Shown piece by piece: positions 42,844 to 51,211 of a DNA stretch of 64,000 nucleotides. The translations under genes were made by a program, and so were the position numbers. Source of the DNA: Allobosea sp. GTDB taxonomy: Bacteria; Pseudomonadota; Alphaproteobacteria; Rhizobiales; Beijerinckiaceae. The stretch's first letter is position 1. Each line of letters starts with the position of its first letter. The stretch covers positions 37,699 to 101,698 of the forward strand of contig NZ_JAFKFW010000020.1 of assembly GCF_017308015.1 (NCBI RefSeq), given 5' to 3'. The notes under the pieces were generated by a model. That model was not told the origin of the DNA. It worked only from the letters and a program-made list of their open reading frames with translations, and searched no databases.

Positions 42844-43506
42844 TCAGGCTTCTCCCGGACGTCGGCTCGCAGCGCACCGCTTCGCATCGGCTGCCCGGAA
42901 CAGGGCGATCTGGTCGGTGAGGGCCTTCCTGAAGGCCGGACGATCGGTGATACGGGCAACATAGGCCTCGCTTGCGGGCCGGTCACCGAAGGCCCGGACC
43001 CTCTCGACACGCAGCACGTCGGCCATCAGCAGGTCCGCGGCGGTAAAGCGGCCCCCCGCGAGCCATTCCCGCTCCCTCAGCACCTGCTCGAGCTGACCGA
43101 GGCGCACGCGCATCCAGTCCGTGAGCTGATTGTCCTGCGCCCCGGTCACGGTCAGGAACCACCAGGGCACGGAAACCATCTCGATCGAGTTGAGCGCGGC
43201 CAGCATCCATTGCAGCGTTTCCGCCTCTCCCACCGGATCGACGGGCATCAGCCGCTCGCTCTTCCGCGCCAGATGCAGCAACCCTGCCCCGCTCTCGAAC
43301 AGCTTCACCTCCCCGTCATCGAGGAACGGGATCTGGCCGAAAGGCTGGCGCGAAAGGTGATTGGTCTCGCGCCCGTCGAAAGGGATGGTGCGGACCTCAT
43401 AGGCGAGGCCCGCCTCCTCGCAGGCCCAGCGCAGCCTTAGGTCGCGCACGAAGCCGCGCGGGCCTTCTGGCACCCAGTCATAGCTCCAGATCGTCAGTCC
43501 GCTCAT
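42844..43506 (-). CDS. glutathione S-transferase family protein
   Basis: A 220-residue protein. The N-terminal thioredoxin-like half carries FGQIPFLDDGEVKLFESGA (cis-Pro and the ESGA motif for glutathione). The C-terminal helical domain has EWLAGGRFTAADLLMADVL. The N-terminal SYDWVPEGPRGFVRDL differs from common classes, so the catalytic Ser/Tyr is unclear. The ATG at 43506 starts the fold; GGAAAGGG lies upstream. It is convergent with the PilZ gene, 15 bp apart. Confidence 0.9.
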   Translation of the reverse strand: MSGLTIWSYDWVPEGPRGFVRDLRLRWACEEAGLAYEVRTIPFDGRETNHLSRQPFGQIPFLDDGEVKLFESGAGLLHLARKSERLMPVDPVGEAETLQWMLAALNSIEMVSVPWWFLTVTGAQDNQLTDWMRVRLGQLEQVLREREWLAGGRFTAADLLMADVLRVERVRAFGDRPASEAYVARITDRPAFRKALTDQIALFRAADAKRCAASRRPGEA

Positions 43507-43883
43507 CGCGACGGCCCTTTCCGACACACGCACATCCCTGAACAATCCCTGATCGCCAGCCCGCGTTCCACCTCACGGCGGCCTCGTGAAGGGCGACACG
43601 GTACGGAAAAGGCCGGAAAACCACGCCCGGCCCCGAACCTGCACACGCCACCGGCGCGTTAACGGGTGCGTAGGTTAATCGACCGTTGCAGCACAACAAA
43701 GAATTAATGGTTACTGATTTGTTTTAAGTTCGACGCAAATCGTTACTTCCGGCTTTGAACAAGGTTGATCCTGATCGTTACTTGGCGGCCTCGGAGGCCG
43801 AATACATAAATTTGTACGTTTCCATTTCAGCCTGAATCCATTCGCTGCCGCGCATCGTCTCCCCGGGACAGAAAGGGGACGAC
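43507..43883. other. 377-bp promoter region with repeated GTTACT blocks
   Basis: Divergent promoter region between the GST and BTLCP genes. The part from 43660 on is AT-rich. ATCGTTACTT occurs at 43739-43748 and 43774-43783, 35 bp apart, and GGTTACT at 43709-43715. No gene is supported. Confidence 0.55.
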
Positions 43884-44519
43884 ATGCTCTCACTCCATCG
43901 CAATCTGATTGGTACCGCTCTCGCCGCCATGGTCGTCTTGACCGGCGCAGGCATGGCTCAGGCGCAAGGCGCCGCCGGCATTCCCGTCGCAAGCCTCCCG
44001 GCCGAAGCATCCGGCGATGCGCGCGCACCCTATGCCTGGACGGACTTCTGCAAGCGCACGCCGTCCGAATGCCGCGTCGACACCCGCGAGGTCGAGCGGA
44101 TCGAACTGAACGGCAAGCTCTGGAAGACGATCGTCGGCGTCAACAACACGGTCAACCGCGAGATCGAGGCCGTCACCGACGAGGATCACTGGGGCGTCGT
44201 CGACCGCTGGGACATCCCAACGGACGGCAAGGGCGATTGCGAGGATTATGTGCTCCTGAAGCGCAAGCGCCTGGCCGAAGCCGGCCTGCCGCGCCGCGCC
44301 ATGCTGGTCACCGTGGTGATCGACGAGGAGAACGCCGGCCATGCCGTTCTGATGATCCGCACCAATCGCGGCGATTTCATCCTCGACAACAAGCGCAACG
44401 CGATCCTGCCCTGGAGCCAGACCGGCTACGTCTACGTCAAGCGCGAGTCCCAGTACCGCACGGGCTGGACCTCGCTCGGCGGCGCGCAGACCCCGACGGT
44501 TGCCTCGGTGCAGCGTTGA
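43884..44519 (+). CDS. BTLCP (transglutaminase-like cysteine peptidase, DUF920)
   Basis: A 211-residue exported protein. The signal sequence LIGTALAAMVVLTGAGMAQA ends near 28. The papain/transglutaminase-like core shows Cys119 in GDCEDYVLLK, His153 in AGHAVLMIRT and an Asp in FILDNKRNAILPW, the triad of the BTLCP family that includes the LapG protease. Its targets are unknown. A run of direct repeats lies upstream. A strong terminator follows. Confidence 0.92.
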   Translation: MLSLHRNLIGTALAAMVVLTGAGMAQAQGAAGIPVASLPAEASGDARAPYAWTDFCKRTPSECRVDTREVERIELNGKLWKTIVGVNNTVNREIEAVTDEDHWGVVDRWDIPTDGKGDCEDYVLLKRKRLAEAGLPRRAMLVTVVIDEENAGHAVLMIRTNRGDFILDNKRNAILPWSQTGYVYVKRESQYRTGWTSLGGAQTPTVASVQR

Positions 44520-44616
44520 TGAAGACCTCCGCAGCCACAAGCCGGCTGCGGGCATAAGGACGGCGAGGCTCGGTCACGTCCCCACCCACCCGTCCCCAAG
44601 GATCGGGTTTCGCCAG

Positions 44617-44656
44617 GGGCCGGCTTTCCTTCACGGAAAGCCGGCCCACCTTTTTT
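44617..44656 (+). terminator. rho-independent terminator of the BTLCP gene
   Basis: GGGCCGGCTTTCC and GGAAAGCCGGCCC form a perfect 13-bp stem with a 5-nt loop, followed by ACC and TTTTTT. It ends just before the stop of the converging carbonic anhydrase gene. Confidence 0.92.
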
Positions 44657-44661
44657 GAACT

Positions 44662-45192
44662 TCAATCCAGCCGTTCGAGCCCGGCCGCAAACTGCCGCCA
44701 GCGTTGAACATAGCCCTGCGCCGAGGCGGCGATCCTCGCCGCCGCCTTGTCGTCGAGGGTCCGGATCGCACGGGCCGGCGAACCGACAATCAGCGAGTTG
44801 TCGGGAAATTCCTTGCCTTCCGTCACCAGCGCATTGGCGCCGACGAGGCTGTTGCGGCCGATCTTGGCACCGTTGAGGACGGTCGCGCCCATGCCGACAA
44901 GGCTGTTCTCGCCGATCGTGCAGCCATGCAGGATGGCGCGGTGGCCGATCGTGCAATTCGCACCGATCGTCAGCGGGTAACCCATGTCGGTATGGAGCAC
45001 GCAGCCTTCCTGGATATTGCTGCCCTCGCCGATCGCGATCCACTCGTTGTCGCCGCGCAGCACCGCGCCGAACCAGATTCCGACCCCGGCCGCCAGCCGG
45101 ACCCTGCCAATGACATGCGCATCGGGCGCGAGCCACCACTCTCCCGCCTTCGCGGTTTCGGGCCTTGTTCCATCGAGCGCATAGAGAGGCAT
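44662..45192 (-). CDS. gamma carbonic anhydrase family protein
   Basis: A 176-residue left-handed beta-helix protein. Hexapeptide repeats run from VIGRVRLAAGVGIWFGAVLR onward. Zinc-ligand histidines are in CVLHTDMGY and IGHRAILHGC, and GVAGSPAR-type turns end the helix (VGSPARAI). This is the YrdA/PaaY-like branch, where CO2 hydration is variable. ATG at 45192 starts the protein directly. Metal site complete. Confidence 0.93.
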   Translation of the reverse strand: MPLYALDGTRPETAKAGEWWLAPDAHVIGRVRLAAGVGIWFGAVLRGDNEWIAIGEGSNIQEGCVLHTDMGYPLTIGANCTIGHRAILHGCTIGENSLVGMGATVLNGAKIGRNSLVGANALVTEGKEFPDNSLIVGSPARAIRTLDDKAAARIAASAQGYVQRWRQFAAGLERLD

Positions 45193-45246
45193 CGGCTTGT
45201 CCTGACGGTTCGAGCCCTCAGGATTGCAGGCGGGCGGCGCCTGCCG

Positions 45247-45573
45247 TCAAGCTCCGAGCAGATGCAGCAGATCGAGCACGACGCGCCCCGAGATCAGGCT
45301 CCAGATCGCCGCGGTCATGCTTGCAAACATGACGAACGAGAACGGCCGTCCGTCCGATACCCGGCCGTTCACGATATTGCGCAGGATCAGGAACGGCGCG
45401 CTGAAGACTACCACCGGCACGCTGGCGACAGCAGCGACCCCGCCGGCCTGCAGAAGCTTGAAATCGGCCCGCTGCGCCGTGAACAGCTCGAATGCGCTCG
45501 CCAGAAGTCCGGCGAAGGCGAAGCCGAGGAACAGGGACTGCAGCGCCTCGACGGCGGAAGGCTGGATGGTCAC
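45247..45573 (-). CDS. small membrane protein
   Basis: A 108-residue protein with three hydrophobic helices (SLFLGFAFAGLLASAFELF, VAAVASVPVVVFSAPFLILR, FVMFASMTAAIWSLISGRVV). No motif is recognised. It is divergent from the CtrA-box gene. The frame is well bounded and codon use looks native. Confidence 0.68.
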   Translation of the reverse strand: MTIQPSAVEALQSLFLGFAFAGLLASAFELFTAQRADFKLLQAGGVAAVASVPVVVFSAPFLILRNIVNGRVSDGRPFSFVMFASMTAAIWSLISGRVVLDLLHLLGA

Positions 45574-45641
45574 GAACGCGAACTCTCGACCAAGGCGACA
45601 CCCGAGCCTGTCGCATGGTTTACGAACTGTGAAGCGGAGAT

Positions 45642-45657
45642 TTAACCGATGGTTAAC
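45642..45657. promoter_or_regulatory. CtrA-type binding site (TTAA-N7-TTAAC)
   Basis: TTAACCGATGGTTAAC matches the full CtrA consensus in both half-sites. It lies 80 bp upstream of the membrane-anchored protein gene at 45737 and 69 bp from the divergent gene's start. A direct repeat CATGGTTTACG flanks it (near 45614 and 45672). Confidence 0.6.
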
Positions 45658-45736
45658 CGTATCGGCGCCGTCATGGTTTACGCAGCATTAAGCCGCCGGT
45701 GATTCAGTGTTTGCAACTTGATTGCAAGGCTCCGGA

Positions 45737-46456
45737 ATGACCGCATCGCTGCCCTATCATCGGCCGGGCCACCAGGCCGCCCACATCACGTCGATGGTGC
45801 GCATGCGCCTGCAGCGGCAGGCCGCACCGCTCCCGCGCGCGGACGGCGCGCTTCTGAAGGCGATGCTGCTGATCCTGACGGCGGGCGTTCTGGGGACGGC
45901 CCTCGCCGTCTACCTCACCCATCGCGGGGACGAACCGGCCACCGCGCCGCAGCCGGCCCGTGTCGGCGATGTCGCCCTGATGATCCCGAAGGATCTCACC
46001 GGCATCGATGATGATGGCGACACGAGCCGGCTCGTCGGCATGGTCCGCCTGCGCCTGGACTGGCCGAGCCTCGGCCCGGCCCAGCCGGAGAACCGCAAGC
46101 GGCTACTGATCACGCTGAGCCCGCCCAACCGGGTGAACGAGCCGGCCCGGCAGCTCGCGACCTATGCCCGCTTCCTGACGCCGACGGTCTGGTCGAACCC
46201 CGGCGGCCTCGTGGTGCGCGGCTTCCGCAAGGGCTCGCCCTTCGAGAATGACGAGTTCTACGTCTCCGTCCCTGACGGCAAGGGTTTTGCGGCGCGCTGC
46301 CCGATCGAGACCGGCGCCGGGCTCGAAGAGCCCTGCCGCATCACCTTCCAGCATCGCGGCATGGACGTGAACATCCGCTTCCCCCGCGCCATCATCGCCG
46401 ACTGGGCAGTGATGCTCGGCGGCGTCAGGCGAACGCTCGACGGGCTGACCCGCTAG
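45737..46456 (+). CDS. membrane-anchored protein of unknown function
   Basis: A 239-residue protein with a basic N-terminus, one membrane helix (LLKAMLLILTAGVLGTALAVYL) near residue 50, and an extracytoplasmic beta-rich domain with two cysteines (AARCPIETG, EPCRITF). No family recognised. ATG at 45737 is used; a TTG at 45722 is also open. A CtrA-type box lies in its promoter, suggesting cell-cycle control if that site is real. Confidence 0.75.
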   Translation: MTASLPYHRPGHQAAHITSMVRMRLQRQAAPLPRADGALLKAMLLILTAGVLGTALAVYLTHRGDEPATAPQPARVGDVALMIPKDLTGIDDDGDTSRLVGMVRLRLDWPSLGPAQPENRKRLLITLSPPNRVNEPARQLATYARFLTPTVWSNPGGLVVRGFRKGSPFENDEFYVSVPDGKGFAARCPIETGAGLEEPCRITFQHRGMDVNIRFPRAIIADWAVMLGGVRRTLDGLTR

Positions 46457-46463
46457 GATTGAA

Positions 46464-46555
46464 CGTCATTCTCGGGCTTGACCCGAGAATCCCGGCGGAG
46501 GAAGGCACGGAGGCCTCACCGTCTCAAGATGCCCGGGTCGAGCCCGAGCGTGACG
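46464..46555. repeat. palindromic repeat pair (type B)
   Basis: CGTCATTCTCGGGCTTGACC plus CGAGAAT on the left, and GCCCGGGTCGAGCCCGAGCG ending TGACG on the right, with CGTCA/TGACG at the outer ends. The same blocks occur at 26571-26674. Confidence 0.75.
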
Positions 46556-46565
46556 GCGCCTGCCC

Positions 46566-46778
46566 TCAATCCTCGAGATCGACGTCGAGGATCGCCATGG
46601 TGAAGTTGAAGGAGCGGTCGCCATCCTCGTCGTCGACATGGATGATGCCGATGAACTCCTCGCCCAGATAGACCTCGGCCGAATCGGTCTTCTTCATCCG
46701 GGCGCGCACGCTGATCGCGTGGTTGTTGAAGGTGCGGCGCAGATAGGCTTCGAGCTTGGCGAGTTCTTTCTTGTCCAC
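46566..46778 (-). CDS. DUF3126 family protein
   Basis: A 70-residue protein reading MDKKELAKLEAYLRRTFNNH, then VYLGEEFIGIIHVDDEDGDRS and FNFTMAILDVDL. This is the whole DUF3126 domain, small cytosolic proteins of alphaproteobacteria without known function. The start is a GTG at 46778 preceded by AAAGGA; the long frame upstream is antisense to the serine hydrolase gene. It is divergent from that gene. Confidence 0.92.
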   Translation of the reverse strand: MDKKELAKLEAYLRRTFNNHAISVRARMKKTDSAEVYLGEEFIGIIHVDDEDGDRSFNFTMAILDVDLED

Positions 46779-46946
46779 GGTCCTGGGTCCTTTCGATTGG
46801 CCGGGAGCGATGCCACGGCAGACGGGGAAGGGCAAGCGAAAGCAGCCGCTGCGGACATGGCAGGCCTCATCCATCCGGTGGTTGTCGGCACCCGGCGGAA
46901 TCGTGCCATGCTCACAGACTTCCGGAACCGTGATGGACCTGAGATC

Positions 46947-48323
46947 ATGAAGCCGTGGCTTGCTCCCGCCCTCGACTATGTCGCGTCTTGGCTCGATTTC
47001 CAGCGCAGCCATCATGACCAGCCGGGCTGCGCGGTCGCGGTCGCCGACGGTGATGAGATCGTGCTGGAAGCCGCTTTCGGCAGCGCGAACCTCGCCACAG
47101 GCGAAGCGCTGACGCCGCGCCATGGCTTCCGCATCGCCTCGCATTCCAAGAGCTTCACCTCGGCCGGCATCCTGCGCCTCGTCGAGCAGGGACGCCTGAG
47201 GCTCGATGACGAGGTCGGAGGCCTGATCGACGGGCTGCATCCGGAGATCGCCCGGGTCACGATCGGCCAGGTGCTGTCGAACAGTGCCGGCCTGACCCGC
47301 GACGGTCCCGATGCCGGCCAGTTCCTCGACCGAAAGCCCTATTGCAGCAAGGCGGAACTGCTTGCCGATCTCGCAAAGCCTCCGGTCTTTCCCGGTTCGC
47401 AGCGCTTCAAATACTCGAATCACGGTTTTGCCCTGCTCGGCCTCGTCGTCGAGGCCGTGACCGGCCAGAGCTACAGCGAATGGATCACGGACGAGGTCGT
47501 CTCCAAGGTCGGTCTCACCGAGACCAAGGCCGATATCGAACTCTGGGGACATCGGCCGATGGCAAGAGGCCATAGCGGCAGGCAGCTGCTTGGCCGGCGG
47601 GTCGTCATTCCGGCCGACAATCCCGGCCATGCCATGGTCTCCGCCGCGGGCTTCGTCGCGACCGCCGCGGATGTTGCGCGCTATTTCGCGCAGCTTTCGC
47701 CGAACGCCGAGCGCAGTATCCTCTCCGCCCGGAGTCGCCGCGAGATGACGCGCCGACTCTGGCCGGACGACGAGACCAGCCTCGGCCGCCATTACGGCCT
47801 CGGCACGATTTCAGGCGGCGAGGGCGACTGGCGCTGGGTCGGCCATTCCGGCGGCTTCCAGGGCTTCATCACCCGCACCGCGATCTTCCCGAAGCAGGAT
47901 CTGACGATCTCGGTCCTGACCAACGCGATCGACGGGCTCGCCCATCCCTGGCTCGACGGCGTCGCTCATATCCTGAAGACCTTCGCCGAGCGCGGCGTCC
48001 CGTCGCCCGAGACGCGCGACTGGACGGGACGCTGGTGGACGATCTGGGGCGCGACCGATCTCGTTCCCGTCGCGGATCGCGTGCTCTGCGCCGCACCGGC
48101 CCTGCCCATGCCTTTCCTCGATGCCGCGGAGATCGCGGTCGAAGCCCCCGATCAGGGCCGCATCATCCGCGCGTCCGGCTTCCACAGCCCCGGCGAGACC
48201 GTCGCGCTGGAGCGGGACAGGGCGAAGGTTCGCTCGGTCAGGATGGCCGGATCGCGCCTGCTCGGCGCGGACGCCATGCGCGCGGAGATGGAAGAGCGTT
48301 ACGGCGATGGAGCCAAGGGCTAA
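46947..48323 (+). CDS. serine hydrolase (class C beta-lactamase/esterase family)
   Basis: A 458-residue protein. RIASHSKSFTSAGI carries SxxK (Ser and Lys), YSNHGFALLG is the YxN motif, and WVGHSGGFQGF the HxG element, so the catalytic site is complete. No signal peptide is seen, suggesting a cytosolic esterase or peptidase rather than a secreted lactamase. The start is uncertain: ATG 46947 begins the family-like KPWLAPALDYV, while ATG 46908 adds 13 residues. Confidence 0.88.
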   Translation: MKPWLAPALDYVASWLDFQRSHHDQPGCAVAVADGDEIVLEAAFGSANLATGEALTPRHGFRIASHSKSFTSAGILRLVEQGRLRLDDEVGGLIDGLHPEIARVTIGQVLSNSAGLTRDGPDAGQFLDRKPYCSKAELLADLAKPPVFPGSQRFKYSNHGFALLGLVVEAVTGQSYSEWITDEVVSKVGLTETKADIELWGHRPMARGHSGRQLLGRRVVIPADNPGHAMVSAAGFVATAADVARYFAQLSPNAERSILSARSRREMTRRLWPDDETSLGRHYGLGTISGGEGDWRWVGHSGGFQGFITRTAIFPKQDLTISVLTNAIDGLAHPWLDGVAHILKTFAERGVPSPETRDWTGRWWTIWGATDLVPVADRVLCAAPALPMPFLDAAEIAVEAPDQGRIIRASGFHSPGETVALERDRAKVRSVRMAGSRLLGADAMRAEMEERYGDGAKG

Positions 48324-48353
48324 GGCAACCCGGCCTCTCGAGAGAACCACGGG

Positions 48354-48458
48354 TCATCCCGGACGCAGCGAAGCGGAGATCCGGGATCCATGTCAGAACC
48401 TTCTTCGGAAGAGATCCGACATGGATCCGGGGTCTCCCTGCGGTCGCCCGGGATGACG
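48354..48458. repeat. palindromic repeat (type C)
   Basis: GTCATCCCGGACGCAGCGAA at the left end and GCGGTCGCCCGGGATGAC at the right end form inverted arms. Internal arms GGATCCATGTC and GACATGGATCC extend the symmetry. This 105-bp intergenic element lies between the serine hydrolase and a small exported protein. Confidence 0.75.
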
Positions 48459-48522
48459 GCTGGGATCGTCCGCCACGCATTCGCCGCCTTCCGGTCGCAG
48501 CCTCTCGTTCGAGGGCTGGCCG

Positions 48523-48861
48523 ATGCGTGTTCTTGCCTCGATGATCGCTGCTGTCCTGTTCTCGGGAGCGACGATCGCGCACGCCCATCAGGCTCCGAGC
48601 GGCTGGGATTATCCGTTCTATTGCTGCCTCGATTCCGACTGCGCCCAGATCGAGGCGGAAGCCGTGCGCGAGGTCACCGGCGGCTTCGTCGTCACGATCG
48701 CGCCCGGCAAGCACCCCATGTGGTCGAGCGAGCGCAAGCAGCCGCTCCGGCTCGAAATCCCGCAGGACAAAGCCAGGCAATCGCCGGATGGCCGCTGGCA
48801 TCTCTGCATCGACGACTCAGGCGAACTGCTCTGCTTCTTCGCGCCGGGCAACGATTCCTAA
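48523..48861 (+). CDS. small exported cysteine-containing protein
   Basis: A 112-residue protein with a signal peptide (VLASMIAAVLFSGATIAHA). The mature start GWDYPFYCCLDSDCAQI is a pattern seen in small periplasmic proteins of Hyphomicrobiales. Two further cysteines (HLCIDD, LLCFF) lie near the end, so two or three disulfides are possible. Its last bases overlap the end of the SHMT-like gene by four. Function unknown. Confidence 0.75.
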   Translation: MRVLASMIAAVLFSGATIAHAHQAPSGWDYPFYCCLDSDCAQIEAEAVREVTGGFVVTIAPGKHPMWSSERKQPLRLEIPQDKARQSPDGRWHLCIDDSGELLCFFAPGNDS

Positions 48862-50180
48862 CGCATGAAATGCAGGCTGCGGAACCGGCCTCGGAAGGCG
48901 GTGACATCCTTCGCCACCGCCTCGACCGGGCGCGAGCCATTCAGCCCCTCGGCGATATAGCCCGCGAGCTCCGGCATATCCGCCGCCGTCATGCCGAAGC
49001 GGACGATCTCCGGCGTGCCGAGCCTGAGGCCATTCACGTCGCCCTCGACCGCCGGCAACGGCAGGCCGATGCCGCAGGATAGGATGTTGACCGCCCGGAG
49101 CTTCCTAGCCGCCGCCTGCCCGCCGCCATAGCCGGCCGCCTCGATCGCGAACTGGTGAGAGGTCGTCATGCCCCGGTCGCGCGCGAAGACCGGCACCTGC
49201 CGCTCGCCGAGCGCCTCGGCCAGCGCCTTCGCCGTATTGGCCATTTCCTGCGCATAGGCACGGCCATGCGCCTTCCAGTCGAGCAACGAGACGGCGAGCG
49301 AGGCCGATTTCGCCGCGTCGAAATTGGCAGTGAGGCCGGGATAGGCGATGGCGTCGAGCTTTCTGGCGATCGTGGCATCGTTGGTCACGATCAGGCCGGA
49401 AGGCGGCCCGCCGAGGCTCTTGTAGGTGCTCATCGTCATCAGATGGGCGCCCTCCTCCAGCGGCTGCTGCCAGCCATGGCCGGCGATCATGCCGGACATA
49501 TGCGCCGCATCGAACAGCACGATCGCGCCGACCTCGTCGGCGATGGCCCGGATCTCGCGGATCGGATGCGGGAACAGGTTGAGGCTGCCGCCGATCGAGA
49601 TCAGCTTCGGCTTGAGGCGCAGCGCATCGGCGCGAAGCTTCTCGACATCGACGGTATAACGGACCGGATCGATCGGCGCAGGATGCGTGACGATGCCGTA
49701 GAGCCCGGCCGCGCCCGCGCCGTGATGGGTGACATGCCCGCCGATCTCGCCCGGCGGCGCGATGATGCAATCGCCCGCCTTGGCCGCGACCATGAAGGCG
49801 TAGAGATTCGCGATGGCACCGGAGGGCACGCGGATTTCGGCATATTTGGCGCCGAACACCTCGGCCGCGAGCTCCGCGGCGATGATCTCAATCTGCTCGA
49901 TCGCCTCCAGCCCCATCTCGTATTTGTCGCCGGGATAGCCGAGCGAGGGTCGCACCCCGATCCCCGCCGAGAGCAGCGCCTCGGCTTTCGGGTTCATGAC
50001 ATTGGTGGCGGGATTGAGATTGACGCAGTCACGCTCGTGGATCGCCCGGTTCTCGGTCGCGAGCGCATCGATCCGCGCCGCGATCGCGTCGAGCGGCTGG
50101 CTCGCCGTTTCGCCGGCCACCTTGAGCACATAGTCCTCGCTCGCCTGCGGAACCCAATCGCGCCTGCCCAGTGCCGTCAT
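48858..50180 (-). CDS. serine hydroxymethyltransferase-like PLP enzyme
   Basis: A 440-residue fold-type I PLP enzyme. NLNPATNVMNPKAEALLSAG, GYPGDKYEMG, VLFDAAHMSGMIAGHGWQQP and a PLP-lysine motif STYKSLGGPPSGL are present. The lysine segment differs from the THKTLRGPRGG of housekeeping GlyA, so this is a paralogue, perhaps a 2-methylserine hydroxymethyltransferase or threonine aldolase-like enzyme. A divergent LysR gene lies about 125 bp upstream. ATG at 50180 is chosen because GGGAG lies nine bases before it; ATG 50189 is also possible. Confidence 0.8.
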   Translation of the reverse strand: MTALGRRDWVPQASEDYVLKVAGETASQPLDAIAARIDALATENRAIHERDCVNLNPATNVMNPKAEALLSAGIGVRPSLGYPGDKYEMGLEAIEQIEIIAAELAAEVFGAKYAEIRVPSGAIANLYAFMVAAKAGDCIIAPPGEIGGHVTHHGAGAAGLYGIVTHPAPIDPVRYTVDVEKLRADALRLKPKLISIGGSLNLFPHPIREIRAIADEVGAIVLFDAAHMSGMIAGHGWQQPLEEGAHLMTMSTYKSLGGPPSGLIVTNDATIARKLDAIAYPGLTANFDAAKSASLAVSLLDWKAHGRAYAQEMANTAKALAEALGERQVPVFARDRGMTTSHQFAIEAAGYGGGQAAARKLRAVNILSCGIGLPLPAVEGDVNGLRLGTPEIVRFGMTAADMPELAGYIAEGLNGSRPVEAVAKDVTAFRGRFRSLHFMR

Positions 50181-50305
50181 GTCACTCATCTCCCGACCGA
50201 CCAATACCCCGTTGCCGCCATAACAGCGGTTTGCCGGCCGGTGGGCAAACGAGTATTCATCGCTCGCAGACTGAGGAATTCTCAGCCTCGACCTGGAGCC
50301 TCCCC

Positions 50306-51211
50306 TTGCCGGTCAAGCCGCCGCGCCCACGCCTGCCTGCACTCAATGCGCTGCGTGCCTTCGAAGCGGCCGCGCGCCTGGAAAGCTTCGCCAAGGCCGC
50401 CGACGAGATCGGCGTCACGGCCGGCGCCATCACCCAGCAGATCAGGCAGCTCGAAGCGACCCTGGGATTCGCGGTCTTCCGCCGCCTGCCGCAGGGCGTC
50501 GCCTTGACCGATGCGGCGCGCGAGGCCCTGCCGCGCCTGACCCGCGGCTTCGACATGCTTGGGCAGGCGGTGCAGGCATTGCGCGAAGCCCAGCCACATC
50601 GACCGCTCGCCATCGCCGCCCTGCCCTGCATCGCCCAGCTCTGGCTCTCGCCGCGCCTGCCGGCGTTACAGACGGCGTTTCCTGATTTGCAGATTTCGAT
50701 CTCGGCGATGGAAGAACCGCCCGATCCGCAGCGCGATCCATACGATCTCTCGCTGTTCTATCGGGGGAACACGCCGAGCGGCGGCGGGCTGCAGCTCGGA
50801 GACGACTCGATCACGCCGGTCTGCGCCCCATCTCTCGCGACGAAGCTCACGGCACCGGCCGATCTGGCCACGCAGACGCTGCTGCATGACGCGGTCTGGC
50901 GCAGCGACTGGATGCGCTGGCTCGCCTTCGCCGCACCCGGCGCGAAGATCGACCCGAATCGCGGCCCGGCTTTCTCCCTCTACAGCCTCGCGCTGGACGC
51001 CTGCCTGTCGGGCTCCGGCGTCCTGATGGGGCGGACAAGCCTCGTGGGCCCCCATCTTGCAACGGGCAGGCTGGTCACGCCCTTCCCGCAAGCCATGCCA
51101 ACCCCGGACCGGCTGACACTCGCGACGGCGACGGCTGCCGGCGCGCATTCGCGCCGGGCCGAAATCATGGAGTGGCTCGCCTCATCGACAAGCCGCGAGG
51201 CTCAGATATAG
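50306..51211 (+). CDS. LysR family regulator, GcvA-like
   Basis: A 301-residue regulator. The N-terminal winged helix (LPALNALRAFEAAARLESFA, then AADEIGVTAGAITQQIRQLE) is of the GcvA subtype. A periplasmic-binding-like ligand domain follows. GcvA-type proteins control glycine and one-carbon metabolism genes, which fits the divergent SHMT-like gene. TTG at 50306 with GGAGCC upstream is taken as start; the open frame before it is in the intergenic region. It converges with cysE, overlapping by 10 bases. Confidence 0.88.
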   Translation: MPVKPPRPRLPALNALRAFEAAARLESFAKAADEIGVTAGAITQQIRQLEATLGFAVFRRLPQGVALTDAAREALPRLTRGFDMLGQAVQALREAQPHRPLAIAALPCIAQLWLSPRLPALQTAFPDLQISISAMEEPPDPQRDPYDLSLFYRGNTPSGGGLQLGDDSITPVCAPSLATKLTAPADLATQTLLHDAVWRSDWMRWLAFAAPGAKIDPNRGPAFSLYSLALDACLSGSGVLMGRTSLVGPHLATGRLVTPFPQAMPTPDRLTLATATAAGAHSRRAEIMEWLASSTSREAQI

